Positions 1-10,935 of a DNA stretch of 64,000 nt are shown here, in pieces. Every line of letters begins with the position of its first letter. The first letter of the stretch is position 1. The notes below the pieces were generated by a model. That model was given only the letters and a program-made list of their open reading frames with translations. It had not been told where the DNA came from and did not search any database. Source of the stretch: Sceloporus undulatus (lineage: Eukaryota; Chordata; Lepidosauria; Squamata; Phrynosomatidae); assembly GCF_019175285.1 (NCBI RefSeq), contig NC_056523.1, positions 186,472,981 to 186,536,980 of the forward strand, in the 5' to 3' direction. The position numbers were made by a program, and so were the translations under genes.

Positions 1-560
1 GGATTGGCAGCCAGTGGAACTGTGGCAACGAGGGAGTTGTGAGTTCCCTGTCACCATCCCCAGTTGACAACTTGGCTTCAGCTCTTTGGGCCAATTGAAC
101 TTTCTGAGCACTTTTCAAAGGCAGCTCCATGTAGAGCATATGACAGTAATCCAAATGGAATGAAACCAAAGCATTTGTTACTGCATCCAGATATGATTTC
201 TCCAGGAACAGATGCAGCTGGTGTTCTAACTGTGCTGAAACCTGGGCCTCCAGGCTCAGATCTGAATCCAGGAGTATCCACATGCTGTGATCCTATGTTC
301 TCAAGGAAAGTGTAACCCCACCTACTACAGACTGAATTCCCAGATATGGTTTTAGATTGGGCAGGAGTACTTCTGTTTTGTTTTGATCAAGGTTCAATTG
401 GTTTGCCTTTCTCCAGTCCATTATAGCTGTCAGGCACCAGTTTAGTATGATGTTATCCAGAAAAGACTTTCTTGCTATCCTTATTGACCCACCATAGACA
501 GATAGATTTTAGCCGTTTTCAGTTGGATTCATCCTGAGTTTTCTACTACTGTTGTTCTAG
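1..560 (-). repeat. L2-like LINE fragment, antisense
   Basis: Read on the minus strand, bases 1-170 closely match the plus-strand segment near 29855-30010 (both encode the reverse-transcriptase C-terminal stretch around LHWLP and the Gln-Arg-Ala-Ala region). The remaining bases to about 560 continue in the style of the same element upstream, but without a clear frame. The left end is cut by the window edge. Stretch 560-1025 shows no secure match and probably belongs to the neighbouring LINE pieces. Confidence 0.55.
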
Positions 561-1024
561 TCTCTGTCTCACCTTTTTTCATTACTGTTAGCTCCTTAGG
601 AAACCAGGGGGTTGGTTTAGCTCTACTCCATGACAAGGGACTCTTTGGAGCAACTGTGTTTGCCATCCTGGGCATTCCCCATTCCAGAGATCAACCTGGG
701 CTTCAACAGGGTTACCTGCCAAGGTAGCAGGAAACTCCCCAAGAGCCATCAGGAATCAATATGGGTCCATAAGCCTCCTGAGGTAGACCATCTTAATGGG
801 TCTCCCAGCCCTGCAGACGGTCTGAGTCCCAGCAAGCCCAAGCCTGACCAAGAAGTGATCTGTCCGTGACAGCAGAACAATAGAAAGTCCCTCCATTTTC
901 ACATCACCATCATCCTTCCATGTACAAAAAACAAGAGCTAGAGCAGTGATGGTTAGAGACCAAGTGCAAGGCCTTTCTTTCATGAGGCGGGGTGTTATCA
1001 GTAGGCTGATGACACCTAAATATA

Positions 1025-2072
1025 TTTCTCCATGTCTCGGGCATCAGCAACAACGACAGATGGCATTTCTCCCCTGAGTCAGTGTCTTGAGGCAGTAATG
1101 GAGTGGATGAGGGAAAAGAAGCTCAAATTGAATCCAGACAAAATGGAGCTACTTACAGTAAGGGCCCCCAAACCAGGCATCGGGTTGCAACCTCCAGTCC
1201 TAGAGGGGTTCCTGCTCTCTTCAAAGGACTGTGTTTGCAGTCTGAGGGTACTTCTTGACCCGCCGCTTCACATGAGAAATCAGGTGAATGCGACAATCAA
1301 GAACGCCTGTTATCAGCTTCGGCTGATACACCAGCTGCGCCCTTTCCTGGAACTGGGGGAGCTTGAAACTGTAGTATATGCACGGCTAATCTCAAGACTA
1401 GATTTTTGTAGTGTGCTCTACATGGGGCTACCCTTGTGCCAATTTAAAAAACTGCAATTGGTACAGAATATAGCGGCCAGGTTGATCATTGGATCAGCTA
1501 AGAGTGATCATATAACACCAATATTACAGTCACTGCACTGGCTACCTATTAGTTTTCGGGCACAGTACAAGGTGTTGGTTATTACCTTTAAAGCCCTACA
1601 TGGCTTGGGCCTAACTTTTTAAAAAGGATCACCTACTTCTATACAATCCGCCCCGTGCTCTTAGGTCCTCTGGGAGGAATTTACTGCAGCCTATAAAGAC
1701 CAGATTGACTGCAACCTCCCAGAGGACTTTTTCTGTAACTGCTCCCAGTCTATGGAATGGCCTGCTGGACGCGATCCGTCAAATCACTAATCTAGATAGC
1801 TTCAAGAAAGCTGTTAAGACGGATCTCTTCTGGCAGGCCTTCCCAGGATAAACTACTCGGCCATGTAGCGACCACCCACATATATCTGATGACTCTGCCC
1901 ATCGTTATTGTTTTAATTGTTCATGTAATTTTAACCTTAAACTGTTTAATTCTTTTTTAAGGGGGATATTTTGTATATATGGTGTATTCTTTTAACATTG
2001 TAAGCCGCTTTGATTGTCTTTACAAAAAGCAGGGTAGATATAAAAGTTTTATTTATATTATTATTATATTTT
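1025..2072 (+). repeat. L2-like LINE, 3' part with reverse-transcriptase tail
   Basis: A 196-residue open frame at 1032-1622 has the typical end of a non-LTR reverse transcriptase: KLKLNPDKMELL, then the spaced blocks SRLDFC, YMGLP, KLQLVQNIAARLI, SLHWLPISFR and YKVLVITFKALHGL. The noncoding end follows to an A/T-rich tail at about 2072. It is a truncated genomic copy in the region downstream of copy E, not a host gene. L2 group is my best guess; CR1 is unlikely because the 3' tail differs from the CR1 tails at 10395 and 57345. Confidence 0.7.
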
Positions 2073-5000
2073 AGGGGAAATTCTGGTGTAAATATTGGTT
2101 TGTCTCATTCTCATTAGGTGGGAGGAGGAGTTGTCTTCTTCTTCACTAGCAAGATGTCTAGATAATTTCTGCCAGGAATGATGAGTTCTCACACTTGTGA
2201 AAATGATTTTTGAAAAAATTCCCCCAAGCTAAAATGCCAAACAATTATTCACTGGATCACCAGGTAAATGCAAACCAGTATTTGCATCAATATTTCAACT
2301 ACAATAAAATGGAACCATAAATAAGTTGGTACAGTTTGTGTTGGATGTTCATCAAAATTGAAAGAATCCTCTGTGCCAGAGGTTCAGATCTTCCAATAAA
2401 AAGAATGATCAAAGTACTGAAATAGTACTATAAGTCCAGCACTAAAAGAGCTATTGTAAAATGAACAGTACTTTCTTTTACATCCATGCCAATAGTTAGC
2501 TCTTTCTAAACCTCCTGGATAAACTCAGAGATACTGGGCACATCCAGAGTAATTGAAACGTCCCAGACTTAGTTCCTCTTCTTTCTGATTTTATAGTGGA
2601 TTAAAATAAATCAACCTGAGGAGCTAGTAGAAAAGGTCTCTTTTCATACCAGGAGCTGAAGAAAACATTCTGGGAGAAACAAAGTGTATATGGATCTCCA
2701 AAATAAAATCAGTAAGAGCTGGAACAAAATCTGGTTTTTGTTCAAGATTTCTGATCTTTTTAATCAGCCTGGATTCCTGTAGTAATGATGAGATGTTAGT
2801 TGTGCCCACTGTAGTGATGAAGAGATGTTAAATATGGAGAAATACTTTGAGTTATAGAAACACATTGCACCTACTCACAATAACACAGTAGGTAATAATG
2901 GCAATAGCTAGTAACAATGAAAACAAGCTCAACAACAAAAATAAGAGAGGCCAGGATCCCAAGAGCTGTGGCATGAGCAGTCTGATATTCTCAGCCTTCA
3001 CTCATCTGCCAAGTCTGGTAGCCCCCTTAGTTCAGAAATCCAGGTTTCAGTAGTAAAAGTCAAAAAACTTTTATTCAGCAACTAGAGATGTACACCAGAG
3101 ACGGTCGTTGTCAACACTAAACAGCAAGTGTTAGCAAAGCATAACTAAAGCACATTCAGTTTCAAATCATTTGGCATCAAAATCCTAGAAAATGCAGTAG
3201 TACAGGGGTGGATGATGTGTATCAAGCAGACAGTGAGTTTCTAGGCTTCTTGGAATGCTGGGATATGTAATTTGTTGAAGTAGTTGGAATTCTCAGCAAG
3301 ATATGTAGTATTTCATCAACTCATAAAGCCCCCAGGATTCCATAGGTTCAGCTGAGGCAGTTAAAGTGGAATCATAGTGTTATGACTGTGTAGTGTGAAG
3401 GAGACCTCATACTTCACCAGTCACTGAATGGCCAGGGAAGAGGGACTATTGAAGTGAAACAGTGGCGGATTACAGACAGGCAAAAAGGGGTGTGTTCATG
3501 ATGTCATGAAGGTGTAGCCTTTAGACGGCCCTTCCCTGAATGCCGTCATGAACACGCCGCCCGCACGCCCCAAGTGGGAAGAAGCGGCATTAAAAAGGTG
3601 CCGCTTTTCCCCGCTTCTTTTCTATATACTGTGCAACTGCGCAGCTCCGTCTATAAGCTGCTGCACCGGTACGCCAGAATTGTTACGCTGCTAATTGTTA
3701 CGCTGCTAATTTAAGTTGCCCATTTAAAAGCTCCGTGTCTGCTGTGTCGCATAATGAGTCGGGGTCCTGGAACATGCGCAGTTTGCACCGAGGCTCTAAT
3801 TAGAGCATCAGATGCCATGCAGATGTGGAAGCTGCAGCACAGCTGCACTCTATTTTAATGCTCGTAACCCTAACCCTAGAGCAAAATGTACGCATGCGCT
3901 GCTAGAATTGTGGAAAGTTTGGAATTTAAAGTGAACCCCTACACACATTCCTGCGCCATTTTCACCTAACAATAAAAAAACGCTAAAACTTTAAATATTT
4001 ACATATGTACAAGGGAGGTGATGGGGAATGGCAGGGGGGCAGCGGTGGCAACGGCGACAGCTGTGGCTGTGCATTGCAGATTCAGCAAGAGCACAGGGAC
4101 CAAAGGAGAGGAGGCATCCATGATGCTGGTGACACTTGCAACGTGCAAGCGGACAAGGATGCCAACACCAGCTGATCACCAGCTGATCACCAGCTGGCAG
4201 GAGACCACCATTGTTCTTGGGTAGGGCGGGGGAAAAAGTTTAAAGGGGCCTGGGCGCTTTAAATGTGCACATATGCTTTCTGCCACTGGTGCTGATTGCG
4301 GGTAAGAAACGGCCCTAGGTGAGGCGTCTTCACTACCCCCAGTGTGGAAGCCCCATACACCTTAGCCATGCCCCCGGGGCGGGCGGTCTGGAGGCTCCGT
4401 ATTCAGGGGAAGACACCTTCAAGACGTCTTCCCCTGCCCGTCTGTAACCCGCCAGTGAGTCTGGGAGAGGCTTTGGTCTGGAGGGTGGAAGAGAATACCA
4501 ACCTCCATGATGATCCCCCTTTCCCCAAAAATATGCAGACATACATTGGACTTTTGTATGCCACTAACACAATGCTTGCCATGGTTTTTCTTGTATATAT
4601 TAGTAAGATGTACCATCTTTTGATTAACACAAAACACATGCCTTCCATGTTAGTGGGATGGTAAAGGTGCTATGCAAAGTGCTGAAGTTGTTTGGAGAGT
4701 AGCACATTTAAGGTTCAGAGTGTCACAGAAACTATGAGCTGCTACTGATTTCTGCATCTGCATCTAAACTGGTTATAAAACTTCAGCAGTATGCAGACTG
4801 GGCTTTCTCTGGGAGGAGTCTCACTTCAGTTACATGTGTGTGTGTGTACCTTCAAGTCTCCTGCCGACTTATGGTGTCCCTATCTATAGGGTTTTCTAAG
4901 GCAAGGAATACTCAGAGGTGGCTTTGTCATTTCCTTCCTCTGAAACATAGCCTAGAGCACCTGGTATTCCTTGACAGCCTCCCATCCAGGGCTGACCTTG

Positions 5001-5138
5001 CTTAGCTCCATTTCCAAATATGTCTGAATCAACCCAAATTGATTCAGGACTCATCCAGATCCAAAGTGCATCCGTTTGATTTGAATGGCACTTGAAAGCA
5101 ACTAACAATCCCTATATTTGACCTGATGTAGTTCCAGT
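2073..5138. other. Intergenic region downstream of copy E
   Basis: No gene seen. It holds a degraded palindromic MITE at about 3245-3405 (family of 27393-27591), GC-richer unassigned DNA with a small inverted repeat at 3480-4330, and an antisense tRNA-SINE at about 4830-5020. Bases 2073-3240 show nothing I can name. Confidence 0.5.
4830..5020 (-). repeat. Squamate tRNA-derived SINE, partial, antisense
   Basis: Carries the hallmarks of the common lizard SINE in reverse: a TTCAAGTC..GACTTATGG..CC tail part, then AAGGAATACTCAGAGGTGG and CTTCCTCTGAA. The tRNA-like head is missing. Confidence 0.6.
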
Positions 5139-7153
5139 TCAGAAAAGTACTCTGCATCTTTTTTGACCTGGTTTGGACAGAAAACCAAACATTATAAGCA
5201 CAAATTTGCTCCCTTCCTCTCTTCTGAAGTGGCTGATACCAGCTTCCATTTTCAACAAACAACAATGTATTGTGGCAAGTTGTATACAGAGCTTGGTAAT
5301 GTCATTTTTTTGAGCAGTAACCAACCAACTTAGTATGAAGTATGAAGTAGAATGCAATTGGTGTTTGTCCTTCCCGCCTGTATCTTTTCAGTACAGGTAA
5401 CACAGTAGAAATGAGCATATCTACATTTCAGTAGATTGCTAGAGGTTCTTTGGAATAGATTTCCCTGCTGCATGAAGGGACTCAGTTGATATATGTTTCC
5501 AAACAAGTTTGAGTCTTTAGAAATATTCTCTAAAAATTGAAGTTTCATTGATTCATTCAGAAGACTTATTTCAAATATCAAAAGATCCTCAGGTTGCAAG
5601 TCTGCCTTCTTTATAATGCAGCTGGCAAGACCTGAGCAGAGTGGTTGATGATGGGGACTTGGGAGAGGAGGCCTCTCTCATTCATAGGATAACCATAATT
5701 CAGTGTCAACTAGATGTGAATAATGACAAAAAACCAGAATGTGATGTAGCAGTATCATACATTATTTTGATTGAGTAGAATAGTCAAAGTGTAGCATTAC
5801 ACTGATTTCTGTATTTCACTCTGTTATACACTCCCAGTACACTATTTCTGGCATTGGATGTCTGCAGTAATCTGAAAAAGGTTTCCTTAAAAGAACAGAA
5901 AAAAACCAGGAGGGGTTACTTTTCATTGCAAACATTTTTTGCAGTTAAGACTTTTAAAAAAACAATCTAATTTAGAACAAAATATATTTTCAAACCAAGT
6001 ATTCTTCTTCTCAAAGTACAGTTGTCCCTCCGTTTTTGTGGGGGACCCATTCCAGACACACACCCTGCGAAAATGGAAATCCCCCTATATTCAAGCCCCA
6101 TTGGCTTGAATGTTCCCCTTAATTTCTTGCCTGTGAAGGAGTGAGGGACGCGGACTTCAAGTCTGCAAAAACGGAGGGCCAGCTGTAGACACATAGGTTC
6201 TTACCCCAACAATGAAGATCAACCAGTTTATTATATAATTTTTATGTATTATAGCTCAGTTCTTCAGGACATGCAGTGCTAAGCAGGATTTCCAGTTGCA
6301 GCTGAGATTGTAGACAGTCAAGTTAGAGGAAGAATAAATGCCAAAAGAATTCTTGATGACAATTATGCTAGCAATATAACATAATTTTTATATTCTTATT
6401 TTATATAAGTTTGGGGCTTCTTTCCCCTAAACTGCCTTTAAATAGCATACCATTTGCTGTGGGTTTTTGGCTTCTCTTCCACTAATGGTGGCAGCTGCCT
6501 TTTCATTTGTGGTACCTGCAAATTGCTAAGTGCCACTGCTGTGGGCATGAGTCACTCTGAGATCAGATGAAGATGCCCAGCATCAATAGCTTGACTGGAT
6601 GTCTTGTTCTTACCTCAGCAGTAGTGCTGGCTAACAAATGGGGACTATGTGGGAAGACAGTTGTCCATCATTGCTGGGGGAAGAGAGCCAACCTGCAAGG
6701 TAAGGGCCAATTTGGGAGAAATTTGGAGCCAGAATACTCTCGGGTGTAGCTCATAATATCCTTGGTCAATATCTTCAACTGCATCTTTCTACTTTTCACT
6801 TTTACAAATGCCACTTACCAAGACAGCATTCCCCCTTTGGTGGAAGCAACTTTCTTAGCACATTCAACGTCATCTTTGAGGTTGTCATCTAGAAACTCTG
6901 GGAGGGAAATTAACAAAGACATTCATGAAGGAAAAAAAGTCAATTTTCTGAGTAGGTCAGAATGGAGAAGCTGCTAGTATATCATCTATCCCATTGCCGC
7001 CAGAGGTTCCCTTCTTGAACTAGCCAAGGTGGTCTTGGCAGTGGTCTAGAGATCCTTCAGTCTTGTGCTTATAGAGGGGATTCTTAGCGAGGGTGGCATT
7101 TTGACAGTGGCTCAAGATTTCATGGCAACAGGAAAGATGAAGTTACGTGGAAG

Positions 7154-7189
<36 letters not shown>

Positions 7190-10100
7190 TTAATGTTTTA
7201 TGTATATGATATATATTTGATGATAATTCTAATTTTTATAAGAGTATGGAAATGTGAGAAAAATAATGATAATACAGTGGTGCCTCGGGTTACGAAAGTA
7301 ATTCGTTCCGCGGCCGCTTTCGTAACCCGAAAAGCCTTCGTAAGCCGAATTGCCATAGGCGCTAATGGGGAAAAGCCGCGATTCCGTGCGAAAAAGCCGA
7401 AAAAAGCACCAAAAGTTTTTTCGTAACCCGAAAAAACATTCGTAACCCGGAACAATGTTTTCCTATGGGATTTTTTCGTATCCCGAAAATTTCGTAACCT
7501 GGGTATTTCGTATCCCGAGGTACCACTGTAATAATAATAAGATTTAATGGCAACCAGGGGGCTAGTACCCTATGTCTCCTGGAAACACTAAGCAGCGCCT
7601 AAACAAACTTCTGCAGTTCCTGCTGACCTTAATTTAAATGCAAATTGCCTTGTCAGTAAATTAAAAATTGGCTGACATCCTGTTGGTGACATACACAGGC
7701 ATAAGTCTCACTTATATTTGCCTGTGTCTTTTTATGGTCTCTGTGGAGAGAGGTATTCATTGATTCTCTTGCACAACAAACCCTAACCATTGGAGTCACT
7801 GTTCTCCTGCCAGCCCATTTCAACTTGACCATATCATGGCTGGGAGAGAGTTTGAAGTGATTGAGAAGTGTTTGATTATGTTTTGATAGCTTGGTGTCAT
7901 CCCCAAGATCTCTGAAGTAATACCAGAAGGTCATAGAAGATGCTTTGATCATTGTGTGCCAGGTTACTGGGAAATAGCTAGATGCTTCTCAGTTGGCTCT
8001 TGCCCTGGCTACTATATGGCCATATTGGGAGAAGGGACATGGGAAAAAGATTAATTCTGTATGCTAGGAGTGCTTAGAAAGAACAGAATCCTTCCCAGCA
8101 GAATGTTATGTCCCAAAGAACTTGTGTGAAAACTAAGAAAAACTAGAGAAACTAACAAAAATTTCCTAAGTCTATTTTAAACAACAACAACATGCTGCTC
8201 CCTATGGATCGAGTCAGGGAACAGCAATATATTAAAATACAAAAACAGATTGGGCACATAACACTAATTTTAAAAGCACATAACAATAGTTTTAAAACAC
8301 ATAACATCAGTTAAAATAGCATATAAATCCAGTACATATTAAAAATCAATTCATATTTTTAAACTCAACTAAAAAAATCATCTGGATAGGACTGCTGGAA
8401 GAGGCAGTCCTATCCAATTGTTTTGAGTGACTGATGTAACTATCTCATTGAGGACCTGATTGTTTTAGGTGGCTCATATGGGAGAAAGTGATCCCATAGG
8501 TAATCTGGATCCAAACTATGTAGATCTTTAAAAGTATCAACCAACACTTTGTAACTTGCCTGGAAAATAATTGGCAGCCAGTGGAATGATTTAAATATTG
8601 GCAATATTTCATAAGGCAAATATATAAAGCAGTCACTTACTTTCACAGTCTATTTTACATAGGTTCATTGAGAGATGCCTCTCATTAGTGCACCATACTC
8701 GGCCACTGAGGTAAAATACTCCATAATATGGGTGACCCTGTGTGAACTCATAGTGACTTGTGTCATACTGAGTGGCAAACAAGACCAAGCACATCCCTGC
8801 AAGGAGAGCACAAACTGAACATTGAACATGCATAATGTGTTTTGTTTTCTAACAGCTCAAACATAGATTTTGAAGTCAGAAAGCTGCATTTTTAAAAATT
8901 ACTCATCTTTTAGGCCCAGTCAAAATTTAAATATTTAGCATCGTGACACTGACAACTTCAATATGCAGGCCGAAATCATGGTGGTAAGTCCCAGTAACAG
9001 TTGCTGTTGTGTGGCTTCAAGTTGTTTCCAGTTTGTGTCAACCTATCATTGCAAGATTTGTTCAAATGGGGATTGCCTTTGCCATTTTCTGAGGCTGAGA
9101 GAGTGTGGCTTCCCCAAGTAGGTTTCCATTGCTGAGCCGGGATTTGAACCATGCTGGCTTTTCAGCTATAGTAGACCCATTCAATCAATTGTTGAATTGG
9201 AAATCAACACATAGTAATGGGCCTTCTCTAGTCAGAACTTTTCAGTACAATTTAAGCTCCAGACTTTCATATCCCAGGCAAATTTGGACTCACAGTCTTA
9301 ATGAAAGCCATATTTTCACAGCTCTTGAAGTGTATTGTTAGAAGAAACATACCTCTTCATGTGAATCCTCACATTTTATGGAGAGAAATCTCAGAGAAAT
9401 AAATTTACAGAAAACATTTGTGCATTTCAGGGAAATCACTGCACACAACAATGCATATTTCACAATGAAAACAGTTAATATAAGCACAGTTGTTGTTTTA
9501 AAGAACATATGTGCCTTAGTCAGAATGTGTACATTAGGTAAGATACATAAAAACATGCACAATAGGATTTCCAGAGTGAAAACCGGAGAGGGCTCTATAC
9601 CTTTAATGATAGTATAAAAGAGAGAATTTCAGCAAGGGTTGCTTGTTACATGGCCGTGTGACAAACAACACCTTCTAAAACAAAGTTAAGGTAAAGGAGT
9701 CCAGTTTCAACTTTGGCAGCCATAATTACACTAGGGAACATGAATTTCAAAGTGCATAGATATCCATGTAAAAATCCATCACAAAGTCTTACAACATGTT
9801 ATGAATGAGAAGATAATGCAAGTGGAGGTTACAGAGAGATGGAAAAGAAATCAAGATAAGGATATTGCCATTTCCCTGCGTGGATTCACCATCTCATTCA
9901 CAAACTGTTGGCTGGGAATGATAATTTCACTCTGTTTCAGGGACTGTGAGGTGATCCTTGGGTGTTGTCAGGAGAAAGGTAGCCTCTGCAGTTGCAGTGG
10001 GGGAAGCTTCTCCATCCCCCCCCCCCCGAGTGTATTAAAACCCTTAAAGGCACCAGATCTCATTTGATCTTGGAAGATCATGGCATGTATCTTCATGGAA

Positions 10101-10887
10101 GACCACAAATGAACCCATTTGTGGTAGGAGGCTAAAATTTGACTCTTGTGCCTTCTATAGTTGCCCATCCCAGTGTAAATATTCCAAAAAGTGTCTAAAA
10201 ATTGCTGGGTCCTCCCTTAAGCATTTTGTATTTCTGCGCCCAATTTTGGATCTATGGGTTCATTAGACCTATTTTCAAAATGTGGAAGACTTGCAAATAG
10301 TCATGGAACCCCCTCTGTAACATTGTGGAAGAACAAGAAGTAGTATTTAAATTCAGCAGTAACAAGAAATAATTAAGCTCTATACAAGAGAGCATGTCCA
10401 GAGTGAGTCCAGAGGGGAGTGTCCAAAATGGCGAAGGGTCTGGAAACTATACCTTATGAGGAGAGACTTAGAGAACTGGGTTTGTTTAGCCTGAAGAAGA
10501 GATGGTTAAGAGTTCCTGCATGGCTGGGGGTTGGGCTGGATGGCCCCTGTGGTCCCCTCCAACTCAATGATTCTATGTTTCTATGACCTATGAATAAATT
10601 GTCAATATAGCAACAAAAATAGTTTTCTGAAAAAACAACAGTTAAATATAGGACAATGAACTCCACTCAAGAAAAAAATGCTGAAGAAAAGATGTCTAAA
10701 TGAATACTAGAACAGAAAAGAAGCTGCAAATAGCCAATAGAAAGAACTCACAGTGTCCTATGCCAATGCCATTATAACCATCAAGTCCATGTTTCAGAAG
10801 TTCTTCATATAGTTCACATTTTGTATATTTTATAGCTTCATTCACTTCAAGGAGAAGGTAGAGAAAGCCAAGATCCAGAGCCTTCAT
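5139..10887 (-). CDS. Lysozyme/alpha-lactalbumin-like protein, non-catalytic, uncertain last exon (copy E)
   Basis: Exons 1-3 are clear: 10887-10752, 8796-8641 and 6897-6819 (136, 156 and 79 bases). The second of two ATGs is chosen because it gives the standard 18-residue signal (MKALDLGFLYLLLEVNEA). The mature start IKYTKCELYEELL and DGYNGIGIG share TKCEL and DGYxGI with alpha-lactalbumin. Trp28 is kept, Glu35 is Ala (LFATQYDT), the Asp52 equivalent is Tyr (HPYYGVF). The calcium loop KFLDDNLKDD even has the Lys found in alpha-lactalbumin. Exon 4 is best placed at 5328-5139, which is open. However, it joins as Cys rather than Trp at the splice, lacks Cys115 at the aligned place, and reads the B/C-like tail (FVENGSWYQPLQKRG) in a different frame. 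I therefore suspect a decaying 3' end. Exons 1-3 are solid; exon 4 is about 0.45. Confidence 0.75.
6019..6185. mobile_element. Tigger/pogo-like MITE, 167 bp, TA target site
   Basis: Terminal inverted repeats CAGTTGTCCCTCCGTTTTTG and its near-complement (AAAACGGAGGGCCAGCTG), flanked by TA on both sides. Lies in intron 3 of copy E. Confidence 0.75.
7152..7189. repeat. (GT)n microsatellite
   Basis: About 17 uninterrupted TG/GT units in intron 2 of copy E. No gene lies on it. Confidence 0.9.
7275..7528 (+). mobile_element. CpG-rich palindromic MITE, 254 bp, TA target site
   Basis: Begins CAGTGGTGCCTCGGGTTACG and ends in its approximate complement CGAGGTACCACTG, with TA duplications at 7273-7274 and 7529-7530. 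Inside, the phrase TTCGTAACCCG recurs in both orientations. A second copy lies inverted at 42597-42851. TA duplication and CAG ends suggest Tc1/mariner-type mobilisation. It lies in intron 2 of copy E. Confidence 0.8.
8395..8628 (-). repeat. L2-like LINE fragment next to exon 2 of copy E
   Basis: The minus strand encodes ILPIFKSFHWLPIIF and YKVLVDTFKDLHSLD, matching the LINE protein end at 1500-1610. It begins only about a dozen bases beyond the splice donor of copy E exon 2 (donor at 8640-8639). An A-rich stretch at 8215-8390 is probably its tail. Confidence 0.65.
8975..9205 (-). repeat. Squamate tRNA-derived SINE, antisense
   Basis: In reverse it shows the family order: GTGGCTTCAAGTTGTTTCC tail, GAGGCTGAGAGAGTG block, CAAGTAGGTTTCCATTGCTGA, then GGGATTTGAACC, the complement of a pol III B box. 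In intron 1 of copy E. Confidence 0.65.
10395..10585 (+). repeat. CR1 LINE 3' end
   Basis: Contains GAGGAGAGACTTAGAGAACTG and then the diagnostic tail GGGTTGGGCTGGATGGCCCC ... CCAACTCAATGATTCTATG, the 8-bp-repeat ending of CR1. Intron 1 of copy E. Confidence 0.85.
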
Positions 10888-10927
10888 CATGGCAGGTTCC
10901 TAGAAAGGGTTGTGCCTGAGTCCTGGG

Positions 10928-10935
10928 TTTTTATA
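10928..10935 (-). promoter_or_regulatory. TATA box of copy E
   Basis: The minus strand reads CTATAAAAACCC, identical over these 12 bases to the copy C TATA region, 41 bases upstream of the chosen ATG. It supports use of the second, not a distant, start codon. Confidence 0.7.

Noticed and set aside
2386-2495. Alternative last exon for copy E (minus strand W-H-G-C-K-R-K-Y-C...)
   Set aside because: It has a tempting K-R-K-Y-C, but no AG acceptor at the needed place and no final Cys; the segment at 5328-5139 aligns better through the tail.
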